NCBI GenBank assembly: GCA_050943225.1
Contig: JBMNOT010000011.1
Location: 1 to 20,050, forward strand
DNA length: 20,050 bases
DNA from: SZUA-584 sp050943225
GTDB lineage: Bacteria; Bacillota; Clostridia; Christensenellales; SZUA-584
Reading direction: 5' to 3'
Numbering within the stretch: position 1 is the stretch's first letter; every line of letters starts with the position of its first letter. Shown in pieces: positions 6,445 to 14,206 of this stretch. Both the position numbers and the translations under genes were made by a program. The notes beneath the pieces were generated by a model. That model was given only the letters and a program-made list of their open reading frames with translations, searched no databases and was not told the DNA's origin.

Positions 6445-6446
6445 AT
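6418..6446 (+). promoter_or_regulatory. Promoter of glmM-glmS
   Basis: TTGCAA (6418-6423), exactly 17 bases, TATAAT (6441-6446), starting 13 bases after the trxB stop. It is embedded in the GACTATA half-site array and probably drives both glmM and glmS. Confidence 0.7.
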
Positions 6447-6471
6447 ACAAAAGTCCGGGTCAGGAGGAAAA

Positions 6472-7818
6472 ATGGGAAGGCTTTTTGGAACGGACGGTGT
6501 GCGCGGCATCGCCAACGACAAGCTCTCCTGCGAGCTGGCGTTTAAGCTGGGGCAGGCGGGCGCTTATGTGCTGACGAGCAGCGTACACAAGGCGCGCATA
6601 CTGATCGGCCGTGATACGCGGATATCCGGCGACATGCTGGAATCTGCCCTGGTGGCAGGCATCTGCTCGGTGGGCGCGGAGGCTGTGGTGACCGGCGTGA
6701 TTCCCACGTCGGGCGTGGCGTTTCTCACTCGAGACTACGGCGCGGACGCTGGCGTGGTGATATCGGCGTCGCATAACTTGGCGGAATACAACGGCATCAA
6801 GTTCTTCAACGCGGACGGCAAAAAGCTGCCCGACGAGATTGAGGAGCGCATCGAATCCATCATACTGGACGGCAGCGAGACTGTGCAGCTCAAAACCGGC
6901 ATGGAAGTGGGGCGGCGCGTGGGCGCGCTGAACGCCCTGGCGGAATACAAGGAGTTTCTGCTGGGGACGACGGATACCAGCCTGCGCGGGCTGAAGATCG
7001 TGCTGGACTGCGCGCACGGCGCGGCGTCGGTGGTGGGGCCGCGGGCCTTCCAGGAGCTGGGCGCCACGGTGGTGCCGTATTACAACACGCCGGATGGCAT
7101 CAACATTAACGACAACTGCGGCTCGACGCACCCGGAGAAGCTGACGCAGCTGGTTACAGAGCTGGGCGCTGACCTGGGCCTGGCGTTTGACGGCGACGCC
7201 GACCGGGTGATTGCGGTGGATGAGCACGGCGTGATCGTGGACGGCGACCAGATCATGGCCATCTGCGCGATCGATCTCAAAGAGCGCGGCCTGCTGAAAA
7301 AGGATACGCTGGTGTGCACCGTGATGAGCAACCTGGGGCTGGACATCGCGATGGAGCAGCACGACATCCGCACGGTGAAGACCAAAGTTGGAGACCGCTA
7401 CGTGCTGGAGGAGATGCTGAAAAGCGGCTACAACTTCGGCGGCGAGCAGTCCGGCCATATCATTTTCCTCGACCTGTCGACCACGGGCGACGGGATACTG
7501 TCCGGCATTCAGCTGGCATCGGTGATGATGCGCAGCGGCATGTCGCTCTCCAAGCTGGCCAGCAGGATAAGCATACTGCCGCAGGTGCTGGTGAACGTGC
7601 GCGTGAAAGACGAGTATAAGGACAGCATTATGGAGGACGAGCTGATAAAGGCGCGCATCAAAGAGCTGGAAGCGCGGTTTGCGGGCAAGGGACGCGTTCT
7701 GATCCGCCCGTCCGGCACGGAGCCGCTCGTCCGCGTGATGATAGAAGGACCGGACAAAAAGGAGATTGGACGCCAGGCGGTGGAAATGGCCAAGCTCATC
7801 GAAAGCCGCCTCGCGTAA
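6472..7818 (+). CDS. glmM: Phosphoglucosamine mutase
   Basis: This 448-residue enzyme converts glucosamine 6-phosphate to glucosamine 1-phosphate (EC 5.4.2.10) for UDP-GlcNAc and peptidoglycan synthesis. It starts MGRLFGTDGVRG, the family signature. The phosphoserine loop reads ISASHNLAEYNG, with the active Ser at residue 100. The magnesium loop DGDADR is at 240-245. The C-terminal phosphate-binding motif RPSGTEPLVRVM is near residue 410. The ATG at 6472 follows AGGAGG at 6462-6467; upstream in-frame starts lie inside the promoter. One oddity is Leu103, where almost all family members have proline (SASHNP). glmS follows after 27 bases, so the two enzymes of the branch appear to be one operon behind the dyad-rich promoter. 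Confidence 0.95.
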   Translation: MGRLFGTDGVRGIANDKLSCELAFKLGQAGAYVLTSSVHKARILIGRDTRISGDMLESALVAGICSVGAEAVVTGVIPTSGVAFLTRDYGADAGVVISASHNLAEYNGIKFFNADGKKLPDEIEERIESIILDGSETVQLKTGMEVGRRVGALNALAEYKEFLLGTTDTSLRGLKIVLDCAHGAASVVGPRAFQELGATVVPYYNTPDGININDNCGSTHPEKLTQLVTELGADLGLAFDGDADRVIAVDEHGVIVDGDQIMAICAIDLKERGLLKKDTLVCTVMSNLGLDIAMEQHDIRTVKTKVGDRYVLEEMLKSGYNFGGEQSGHIIFLDLSTTGDGILSGIQLASVMMRSGMSLSKLASRISILPQVLVNVRVKDEYKDSIMEDELIKARIKELEARFAGKGRVLIRPSGTEPLVRVMIEGPDKKEIGRQAVEMAKLIESRLA

Positions 7819-7845
7819 AATATTTTATCAGAGGGGGCTTTTTAT

Positions 7846-9669
7846 ATGTGCGGAATCGTGGGCTATGCGGGCGGCCGGGACGTTGTTCCCGTGCTGCTGA
7901 ATGGCCTTTCCAGACTGGAGTACAGAGGATACGACAGCGCCGGCGTGGCCGTGATATCGGACAACCGGCTGAAGATATACAAGACTAAGGGCCGTCTTTC
8001 GGCGCTCTGCGAACTGATGGAAGGCTGCTGCCCCGGAAACACCGTGGGCATCGGGCACACGCGCTGGGCGACCCACGGCGAACCTTCATTCGAGAATTCC
8101 CATCCTCACACCAACTGTTCAGGCGATATCGCCGTCGTTCACAACGGTATCATCGAAAACTACATGAAGCTGAAAGAGTGGCTGGCAGCCGAGGGCGCGG
8201 TGTTTACGTCGGAGACGGACACCGAGGTCGTCGCGCACCTGATCAACCATTTTTACTGGGGCGACCTGCTGGCCGCGGTGCTGGAGGCGGTGGAAAGGCT
8301 GGAGGGCTCGTATGCGCTGGGCGTGGTGTGCGAGAAAAACCCGGATACCATTATTGCGGCGCGCAAGGATAGCCCGCTGGTGGTGGGCATTGGCAGCGGT
8401 GAAAACCTGATCGCGTCCGACATACCGGCGCTGCTGGAATACACCCGCGACGTGATTTTTTTAAACGACCGCGAGGTGGCCGTGGTGACGCGCGGCAGCG
8501 TGGCGCTGTACGACCAGTATGGGCAGCCGGTGGAGCGGGAGAGCTATCACGTCAGCTGGGACGTTTCCCAGGCGGAAAAGGGCGGCTACGAGCACTTCAT
8601 GATCAAGGAGATCCATGAAGAGCCGCGCGCGATGGCCGATACGTTTTTCCCGCGGTATAAGGACGGCATCATTGACCTCTCCGAGATCGGGATTGACGAA
8701 CATCTGGTGAGGTCGATTGATAAGGTAGGCATCATCGCTTGCGGCACCGCGTTTCACGCCGGCATGGTAGGCAAATACATCATCGAGGACCTGGCGCGCA
8801 TCCCGGTGGAAGTGGAGGTGGCTTCCGAGTTCCGCTACCGCCGGCCCATCATCAAACCGGGGCAGCTGTTTATCATCATCAGCCAGTCGGGCGAGACGGC
8901 GGACACGCTGGCTGCGATGCGCGAGGCGAAAAAGCGCGGCGCCAAGGTTGTCGCCATCGTGAACGTGGTGGGCAGCACCATCGCGCGCGAAGCGGACGCG
9001 GTGCTGTATACGCACGCTGGGCCGGAGATAGCGGTGGCGTCCACCAAGGCCTACAATACGCAGCTGATGGCGATATACATGATTGCGCTGGAGCTTGCGC
9101 GGCTGTCCGGCGCGATGGACATGGCGCGCTACACGCAACTGGCTGAAGGCCTTTCGCGCATACCGGCGCTGATGAACAAGGTGCTGGAAAACAAGGAGCA
9201 GCTGGCTCGCGTGGCCAGCCGCAGCTTCTCGCAGAGCAGCGTGTTTTTCATCGGGCGTGGGCTGGACTACGTGCTGTCCATGGAGGCGTCGCTCAAGCTC
9301 AAGGAGATATCGTACATCCACTCGGAGGCGTACGCGGCGGGCGAACTCAAGCACGGCACCATCGCCCTTATCGAGCAGGGCACGCTGGTGGTGGCGCTGG
9401 CTACCCAGGAGGCGTTGCTGGAGAAGACGATCAGCAACATCAAGGAAGTGAAGGCGCGGGGTGCGCAGGTGCTCGCGGTATGCTTTGAAGGCACGCACCT
9501 GCCGGACGATATCGCCGACGAGGTGGTATATCTCCCGCGCACCGACGACCTGTTTGCGCCGATACTCGCGGTGACGCCGATGCAATTGTTCGCGTATTAC
9601 ATGGCGGTCAACAAGGGCTGCGATGTCGACAAGCCGCGCAACCTCGCGAAAAGCGTGACGGTGGAGTAG
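7846..9669 (+). CDS. glmS: Glutamine--fructose-6-phosphate aminotransferase (isomerizing)
   Basis: This 607-residue enzyme makes glucosamine 6-phosphate from fructose 6-phosphate and glutamine (EC 2.6.1.16), the entry step to amino sugars. The N-terminal Cys2 (MCGIVGYAG) is the glutaminase nucleophile after Met removal. YRGYDSAG, HTRWATHG and HNGIIENY belong to the glutaminase domain. Two SIS domains follow, with CGTAFHAG and SQSGETADTL in the first and HSEAYAAGELKHG in the second. The C-terminus DKPRNLAKSVTVE is the normal ending. The ATG follows GAGGGGG at 7831-7837. Only 27 bases separate it from glmM, so the glmS ribozyme found in many Bacillota cannot be present; control must act elsewhere, probably at the glmM promoter. 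A long perfect inverted repeat follows the gene. Confidence 0.97.
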   Translation: MCGIVGYAGGRDVVPVLLNGLSRLEYRGYDSAGVAVISDNRLKIYKTKGRLSALCELMEGCCPGNTVGIGHTRWATHGEPSFENSHPHTNCSGDIAVVHNGIIENYMKLKEWLAAEGAVFTSETDTEVVAHLINHFYWGDLLAAVLEAVERLEGSYALGVVCEKNPDTIIAARKDSPLVVGIGSGENLIASDIPALLEYTRDVIFLNDREVAVVTRGSVALYDQYGQPVERESYHVSWDVSQAEKGGYEHFMIKEIHEEPRAMADTFFPRYKDGIIDLSEIGIDEHLVRSIDKVGIIACGTAFHAGMVGKYIIEDLARIPVEVEVASEFRYRRPIIKPGQLFIIISQSGETADTLAAMREAKKRGAKVVAIVNVVGSTIAREADAVLYTHAGPEIAVASTKAYNTQLMAIYMIALELARLSGAMDMARYTQLAEGLSRIPALMNKVLENKEQLARVASRSFSQSSVFFIGRGLDYVLSMEASLKLKEISYIHSEAYAAGELKHGTIALIEQGTLVVALATQEALLEKTISNIKEVKARGAQVLAVCFEGTHLPDDIADEVVYLPRTDDLFAPILAVTPMQLFAYYMAVNKGCDVDKPRNLAKSVTVE

Positions 9670-9713
9670 AGGGGTTGCACTATAAAAATTTCTGCAATCT
9701 TTACAATAGTCGT

Positions 9714-9754
9714 AACGTTGATATGCACAAAAGTATCTTATGCATATCAACGTT
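9714..9754. terminator. 14-bp perfect inverted repeat between glmS and ligase relic
   Basis: AACGTTGATATGCA and its exact reverse complement flank a 13-base loop. It lies between two convergent genes (glmS and a minus-strand pseudogene) and can act as a bidirectional terminator. The tail CTATTTCTGTATTC is only moderately T-rich, so a protein-binding dyad is an alternative. Confidence 0.55.
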
Positions 9755-9808
9755 CTATTTCTGTATTCATAATTAAATATCATTTACCAAAATGTCCTTT
9801 GGAATAGA

Positions 9809-10464
9809 TTAAATGCTTAGCGCAGCGGCCACGCACAGCGCGAAGACGGCGGTGCGGCATCCGGAAAAATACAGCCCGAAGGCGTTGAAAACGACTACTG
9901 CCGCGTAAAAACCCGACTGCTTGCGGTTTTGCGCATTGAGCAGCTTGTACACCGCAAACAGCGCCACCATTTCGATCACCGCAGCATCATAATAGTTGGC
10001 ATTATAAACGTTGAGCTGATCCGGGTGGAGTCGGCACCGCTGATCAGAAATTGAACAAAGGCCACCGCAAACGCAAACAAACTCGCGGCACAGGATACTT
10101 CCATGATTTTATCGAACAGCTTACGCGTCATGACAGACCGTGCAAATGCACCAATCAGGAAAAAAACGGCTAACAGCATCGTGACCAGAACGCCCATTTT
10201 GTTACCATCTGCCAGCGCGGCCACAATGCCCAACGCGCAGAGCGCCCACAGGTATTGGATGCCGGGTGATGTTAGCGCCAGAGGCATCAGGCGCTTTTCT
10301 TTTATCAGATAAGCGATGAGGCACAGCATCGCAGCAACAGCAGCATACATGGAAATAAAAGCGGAAATGACAAGGCCCAGAACGATCCGCTCATCCACCG
10401 TATACGCATCTGTTATCTTCTTAATGAAACTCCTAATAATACCGAAGCCTCCCTTTTTCAACAT
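9809..10464 (-). pseudogene. O-antigen ligase-like membrane protein, frameshifted and truncated
   Basis: From ATG (10462-10464) the frame gives four hydrophobic segments, beginning ITDAYTVDERIVLGLVISAF and including MYAAVAAMLCLIAYLIKE. It reaches RISSTFIMP and runs to a stop near 9976. In the next frame, sequence continues as NANYYDAAVIEMVALFAVYK and then FGLYFSGCRTAVFALCVAAA, stopping at 9809. The join STF-NANYY is the conserved loop of Wzy/WaaL-type O-antigen ligases in Bacillota, so one base (probably a T in the run near 10000) is missing. Even when joined the product is only about 218 residues, roughly half of a normal ligase, and the catalytic periplasmic loop and C-terminal membrane part are gone. 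It is a relic of a polysaccharide ligase or polymerase. A sequencing error could explain the frameshift but not the truncation. Confidence 0.7.
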
Positions 10465-10510
10465 TTGATGAAAACATCAGGGACGGTTTCCCTCTCCAAA
10501 CTTATGAATG

Positions 10511-10541
10511 ATAACACAAAAGATCAAAAAAGATGTGTCAA
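10511..10541 (-). promoter_or_regulatory. Possible promoter of ligase relic
   Basis: On the minus strand, TTGACA (10536-10541) is followed after 19 bases by TGTTAT (10511-10516), 47 bases before the start codon. The spacing is wide and the -10 box poor. Confidence 0.33.
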
Positions 10542-10675
10542 GTTTGTAAATGATGATGGTTGCGCGAGAAGGGGAGGGCGGAAGGATGGGGATAGTTTTT
10601 ACGGTGCAAAGCATACATCAACGTTCCCACAATTATTGTTTTATGTGTTGGATTAAGGGGGTAACAATAAACAAA

Positions 10676-10711
10676 CTCTACTCCGTAACAATATGAGAAA
10701 GTGGAGTAGAG
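10676..10711 (-). terminator. Terminator of YbaK-type gene
   Basis: CTCTACTCC (10676-10684) pairs perfectly with GGAGTAGAG (10703-10711). Read on the minus strand it is followed by TTTGTTTATTGTT. It lies about 40 bases after the stop of the minus-strand deacylase gene. Confidence 0.65.
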
Positions 10712-10749
10712 CTTACTTTAATACTAAAGATATTTTATATTAATGCGGC

Positions 10750-11229
10750 TTATTTGACCTTGATAACGCTTCCTTTAGTTATTTCTATCAGAATTTCAGG
10801 CGTTAGCTTAAAAACGGCATGGGGAGTTCCGGCGGCTGCCCATATCTCACTGTATTGGGTCAAATCTTCATCAATTAATGTGGTGATTGGATTAATATGC
10901 CCGACAGGCGGTACGCCGCCTATTGCAAAGCCTGTATGCTCCAAAACAAATTCCGCATCCGCTTTTTCCAATTTCTCGCCTGCATATTCTTTGACTCGTT
11001 TTTCATTAACCCTGTTTGCGCCGCTTGCGATGATTAATATGGGCTTTTGAGACGATTTGCCCTTAAATATCAACGATTTTGCTATCTGGCCCACTGTACA
11101 GCCTATGGCGTTTGCTGCTTCCTGTGCCGTACGCGTAGAATCTGAAAATTCGATAACATTGAGTTCAAAACCGAATTCATTGAGGACAGCTTGCACTCTT
11201 TCTGCGCTTTTCTTTAAACTGGATGACAT
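10750..11229 (-). CDS. YbaK/EbsC-type aminoacyl-tRNA deacylase
   Basis: This 159-residue protein has the YbaK/aminoacyl-tRNA-editing fold, which hydrolyses mischarged tRNA such as Cys- or Ala-tRNA(Pro) in the cytoplasm. Family marks are TAQEAANAIGCTVGQIAKSL, the lysine in that stretch followed by IFKG, ILIIASGANRVNEK, then FAIGGVPPVGH and the C-terminal AAAGTPHAVFKL segment. The GGVPPVGH loop and the GTPHAVF strand line the active site. I chose the ATG at 11227-11229 (MSSSLKKSAERV) because AGGGG lies about 10 bases before it; a TTG at 11250 is in frame but unsupported. It is monocistronic, with a hairpin terminator downstream. The exact tRNA specificity cannot be read from the sequence. A weak TATAAC box lies about 50 bases upstream. 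Confidence 0.87.
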   Translation of the reverse strand: MSSSLKKSAERVQAVLNEFGFELNVIEFSDSTRTAQEAANAIGCTVGQIAKSLIFKGKSSQKPILIIASGANRVNEKRVKEYAGEKLEKADAEFVLEHTGFAIGGVPPVGHINPITTLIDEDLTQYSEIWAAAGTPHAVFKLTPEILIEITKGSVIKVK

Positions 11230-11376
11230 GATGCTTACCCCTATTAACAACTAAAAATACTCGACCTCGTTATAATAACCCTTTGCTAAATGAAAATAAA
11301 GACCGTTTCAAAGATTGCAGGCAATAGAAAAGTACAGGGGATGGACCTACACCCAAAATAAGTTTTGCCTGATTAA

Positions 11377-11408
11377 AAAGCCACGCACTACGGGGGTTGC
11401 GCGGCTTT
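11377..11408 (-). terminator. Terminator of first HPD-motif gene
   Basis: AAAGCCACGCA and TGCGCGGCTTT pair over 11 positions with one mismatch. On the minus strand the hairpin ends in GGCTTTTTAAT, a classic intrinsic terminator, 18 bases after the gene stop at 11427. Confidence 0.75.
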
Positions 11409-11426
11409 ATGACCTCGGTTGAGGGC

Positions 11427-11687
11427 TTACTTTTTCATCGTGCTATACACAAAACGGTACAGCTCGAATAGCGCGAAAGCGGCGGGGTCGTCCACATTGA
11501 TATCCGGATGGTATTTGGCAAGTATGCCGCTCCAGCCGAGGCAGTCGATTTCCTCGCGCATGACGCGGAAGCTGACCGCGTGGCCTTTTTTCGCGTTGAT
11601 TTCCAGCAGTTTTTCGCGGATGCGGTTGAAGTTGCGCAGTATGTCTCTCACCGGCAGCTGGGTGCTGTCGTCTCCCGGCTTATTCAT
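11427..11687 (-). CDS. Small HPD-motif (J-domain-like) protein, copy A
   Basis: An 86-residue protein of no family I can name. After a variable 14-residue start it has an amphipathic helix (DILRNFNRIREKLLEINAKK), a second helix ending LGWSGILAKYHPDIN, and DPAAFALFELYRF near the C-terminus. The KYHPDIN sequence at 58-64, preceded by a basic helix and followed by a helix with A...F...Y spacing, resembles helix II, the HPD loop and helix III of DnaJ J-domains. The usual helix I and the QKRxx motif are absent, so Hsp70 binding is only inferred. Copy B at 14207-14464 is 44 of 72 residues identical from the DIL onward. AGGAGG lies 7 bases before the ATG, and a terminator follows. Promoter TTGTCA-17-TAAAAT overlaps the divergent promoter of the exported-protein pair. 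Confidence 0.78.
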   Translation of the reverse strand: MNKPGDDSTQLPVRDILRNFNRIREKLLEINAKKGHAVSFRVMREEIDCLGWSGILAKYHPDINVDDPAAFALFELYRFVYSTMKK

Positions 11688-11818
11688 AGTTTCCTCCTAC
11701 AGGCGGTAGCCCAATGCTGGTCTTCAAAAGGATGGATAGAGGACAGCATAAACACGGCAAGATATAAATCGGTCAATGTGGGATTGAAACAGGTAATGTG
11801 CTTCCTCAATTTACATAT

Positions 11819-11847
11819 ATTTTACATCAAAGTATTGGTTTTGACAA
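11819..11847 (-). promoter_or_regulatory. Promoter of HPD-motif gene, copy A
   Basis: On the minus strand TTGTCA (11842-11847) and TAAAAT (11819-11824) are separated by 17 bases. The -35 box shares five bases with the -35 box of the plus-strand promoter at 11841. Confidence 0.58.
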
Positions 11848-11869
11848 TATACATGCTTGTCACTATACT
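11841..11869 (+). promoter_or_regulatory. Promoter of SH3b/peptidoglycan-binding gene
   Basis: TTGACA (11841-11846), 17 bases, TATACT (11864-11869). TGACAA and TTGTCA form a 6-bp dyad with a 9-base spacer (11842-11862) inside it, a possible operator. The leader is about 90 bases. Confidence 0.72.
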
Positions 11870-11962
11870 ATAATAAAAACAAACCTCAGTGTTTGCTTAA
11901 GATTTCAGGAACCGGTTTCCATTCTTTGGACCCGAAACAGGGAGCCGTCAGCAGGAAGATAA

Positions 11963-13387
11963 ATGATGATGAAACGCAGGAAAATTCTATCCTTTATATT
12001 CGCCATAGCCCTGGCAGTGTCGATTTTTGCCGGATATGTGCCGGTGACGCGCGCCGAAGTCACCATCGACCAGGCGGGCACTGTAAACACGCCGGATACA
12101 AATCTGCGCGCGCAGCCTTCCGCTCTCTCCGATGTTCTGGTCCGTATGGACAAAGGCGCGGCTGTGTCGGTGCTGGAAGGCAGCACTGGCGGCTGGTACA
12201 AGGTGATGTATCAGGGCTATACCGGCTATGTTCGCACGGATTTTATCGACGTGATGGTGACGGGGCTCAATGACCCCGGCGTGATCGTCTCGGAAGCTGC
12301 GATGACCAGCGAGGCGGGTGGCGGCGCGGCGATGGGCACATTGGCTGTGGAAACCCAGGTGACGATCACCGGATCGTACGGTAGCTATTATCAGGTCAAG
12401 ACCCAGCAGGATATGACGGGCTTTGTGCCGATGGATTGCGTCCATAAGAAGAAGATCATCACGCTGAACATGAGCGCGACCATCAACGCTTCCAACGTCA
12501 ACCTGCGCAGCATACCCAGCACCTCCGGGGAAATCGTGGCCTGCATGAAGCGCGGCGACAAGGTGATGGTCCACAGCTTACAGGACCATTGGGTCAAAGT
12601 GGATTATCAGGGCAAGTCCGGCTATGTGCGGGGCGACTTTGTTACCTACGACATACCGGGCGAAAATTACCTGACGGCGATGAATGTGGGCATGCGAGGG
12701 CCGGCTGTATCCACGCTGCAGGTGGCGCTGCACAAGAAGGGCTTTTTCCATGTGGCGGCCAACGGCGTATACGGCAAGGCCACCCGCGCCGCGGTGAAGA
12801 AGTTTCAGCAGTCGGTGTACCTGGATGCGGACGGCGTTGCGGGAGAGCAGACGCTGCTGCTGCTGTTCGGCAAGGATGCGGCCAAGATATGGAACAACTT
12901 CCGGAGCGAGCTGGAGCCGCAGGAGCCGCAGCAGAACGGCCGGGTGTGGCTGATAGACTGGTTCGACGGCATGAACAAGATCATGAAGCGTATGACGCCG
13001 TTTCTGGTGATCGATGTGCGCACCGGCATCAGCTGGAAGATGCAGCGTTTCGGGGGCTACACGGCCCTGTGGCACGCTGACGTGGAGACAGTGACCAAAA
13101 AAGATACCGAGAAGATGACCGAGGCATGGGGCGGCGAGCTGAACCCCACGCGCCGCCCGGTTTGGGTGAAGTACGACGGGAAGTATTATGCCGCCAGCCT
13201 GATGGGCTATGTACACAACACCGGACCCACGCCGAACAACGGCATGGACGGCCAGGTCTGCCTGCATTTCAGGGGCAGCAAGATTCACAGCTCCGGCCGT
13301 CTGGACGAGGCGCACCAGGCCTGCATTATGGAGGCGTATTACAACGCCGACAAGCTGGACGCCTACATCAGCTCCGGAAAAGTTTGA
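11963..13387 (+). CDS. Exported protein: three SH3b domains, peptidoglycan-binding domain, uncharacterised C-terminal domain
   Basis: A secreted 474-residue protein (or 472-473; ATGs at 11963, 11966 and 11969 are all possible after AGGAAG at 11953). A signal peptide occupies residues 1-31, ending VPVTRA. Three bacterial SH3-like domains follow at about 38-97 (NLRAQPS...GYTGYVRTDFI), 104-162 (divergent) and 172-230 (NVNLRSIPSTSGEIV...GKSGYVRGDFV). A PG_binding_1 domain is at about 237-300 (GMRGPAVSTLQVALHKKGFF, YGKATRAAVKKFQ). The last 150 residues are a domain seen in other clostridial wall proteins, with HADVE (371-375), KKDTEKM, NGMDGQVCLHFRGSKIH (His435, His442) and His451. The conserved His/Asp residues suggest metal binding or hydrolysis, but no activity is established. 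It probably binds or remodels the wall. The lipoprotein gene follows after 22 bases. Confidence 0.88.
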   Translation: MMMKRRKILSFIFAIALAVSIFAGYVPVTRAEVTIDQAGTVNTPDTNLRAQPSALSDVLVRMDKGAAVSVLEGSTGGWYKVMYQGYTGYVRTDFIDVMVTGLNDPGVIVSEAAMTSEAGGGAAMGTLAVETQVTITGSYGSYYQVKTQQDMTGFVPMDCVHKKKIITLNMSATINASNVNLRSIPSTSGEIVACMKRGDKVMVHSLQDHWVKVDYQGKSGYVRGDFVTYDIPGENYLTAMNVGMRGPAVSTLQVALHKKGFFHVAANGVYGKATRAAVKKFQQSVYLDADGVAGEQTLLLLFGKDAAKIWNNFRSELEPQEPQQNGRVWLIDWFDGMNKIMKRMTPFLVIDVRTGISWKMQRFGGYTALWHADVETVTKKDTEKMTEAWGGELNPTRRPVWVKYDGKYYAASLMGYVHNTGPTPNNGMDGQVCLHFRGSKIHSSGRLDEAHQACIMEAYYNADKLDAYISSGKV

Positions 13388-13409
13388 AGCAAACGGGAAT
13401 ACGGACGAT

Positions 13410-14201
13410 ATGAGAAAACGCGCAACATGGATATTATGCATAGGATTGGCTCTGGCGCTGGTGCTTGCCGGCTGCGCGAAGCCGGCGGATTCGCCATCGG
13501 TGGCCGGTACGCCGCAGCCTGTGGTAACGCCCATGCCCATTCCCACCACGGCGCCAGACGTGGCAGCCACGCCGGCCGACGAGGAAGAGGGCATAGTGTT
13601 GGCAGACGGCTGGACGTATTATCTGGACGAGGATGAAATCGCGGTGACGGATTACGGCGAAGACCCGCGGCTGTGCCGCAAAAATGAAAGCAGTGTCGAG
13701 GACCTGGGCATCCGCAGCTTTGCGTTCGACATCATCGGGGACTATATCTATGCGGACTCCCGCTATCCCGACCTGGACGACAAGGGCAACCAGGCCTGGT
13801 ATACCACCCGGATGAGCCTGGACGGGTCGGGCAAACGGCGGCTGGAATATGCCAGCATGTCGGCGCGATTGATGGCCGAGGACGGGCAGCATTTCTACTT
13901 TACGACGGCGGGGGAGAGCGCCGTATTCGTGGCGGATCTTGCCTGTGAAAACGTGACCCCGCTGGTCGTGAATCTGCCCGACGCGGATGAGCTGAATAAA
14001 GAGCTGGATGCGGACCGGGAGCTGCAGCTCGATATCGAAAGCATTGAGAGCGGCAGGTTTAAGCTGAGCGTTACATTCGTAACGCCCGACGGCATTCAGA
14101 TGTATAAGGGTACGTACGCCATGTCGCTGGACGGCTCAGCGATTGAAAAAAAGAGCGGTACTTACTACGACTACAAATCGCTGGAGAGCGCACTGGACTA
14201 A
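13410..14201 (+). CDS. Lipoprotein with DUF5050-like repeats
   Basis: A 263-residue lipoprotein. The signal peptide MRKRATWILCIGLALALVLA ends in a lipobox LAGC, with the cysteine at residue 22. A Pro/Thr/Ala-rich linker follows to about residue 60. The rest has short repeats of the type DGWTYYLDEDE, GDYIYADSRYP and DGQHFYFTTAGE, with GxxIYY-like strands as in the DUF5050 beta-propeller-like domains of clostridial surface proteins. Function is unknown; such proteins are likely sensors or binding modules on the outer face of the membrane. The start at 13410 is chosen by the signal peptide; the ribosome site is weak (GGGAATACGGACG), suggesting coupling to the gene 22 bases upstream. It ends 5 bases from the convergent second HPD-motif gene, with no terminator in the gap. 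Confidence 0.82.
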   Translation: MRKRATWILCIGLALALVLAGCAKPADSPSVAGTPQPVVTPMPIPTTAPDVAATPADEEEGIVLADGWTYYLDEDEIAVTDYGEDPRLCRKNESSVEDLGIRSFAFDIIGDYIYADSRYPDLDDKGNQAWYTTRMSLDGSGKRRLEYASMSARLMAEDGQHFYFTTAGESAVFVADLACENVTPLVVNLPDADELNKELDADRELQLDIESIESGRFKLSVTFVTPDGIQMYKGTYAMSLDGSAIEKKSGTYYDYKSLESALD

Positions 14202-14206
14202 AAGCG

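Noticed and set aside
7819..7845. Possible glmS ribozyme upstream of glmS
   Set aside because: Only 27 bases separate glmM and glmS; the ribozyme needs well over 100 bases and its conserved core is not present.
8461..9783. 440-codon minus-strand open frame across glmS
   Set aside because: It is fully antisense to an unmistakable glmS, is rich in Arg/His/Val as expected of a GC-biased shadow frame, and has no ribosome site.
10465..10656. 63-codon plus-strand frame in the ligase-relic to YbaK gap
   Set aside because: No ribosome site, no recognisable motif, and it overlaps likely promoter sequence of the minus-strand relic.
11508..11873. 121-codon plus-strand frame over HPD copy A
   Set aside because: Antisense to the conserved HPD gene and runs through both divergent promoters; no ribosome site.
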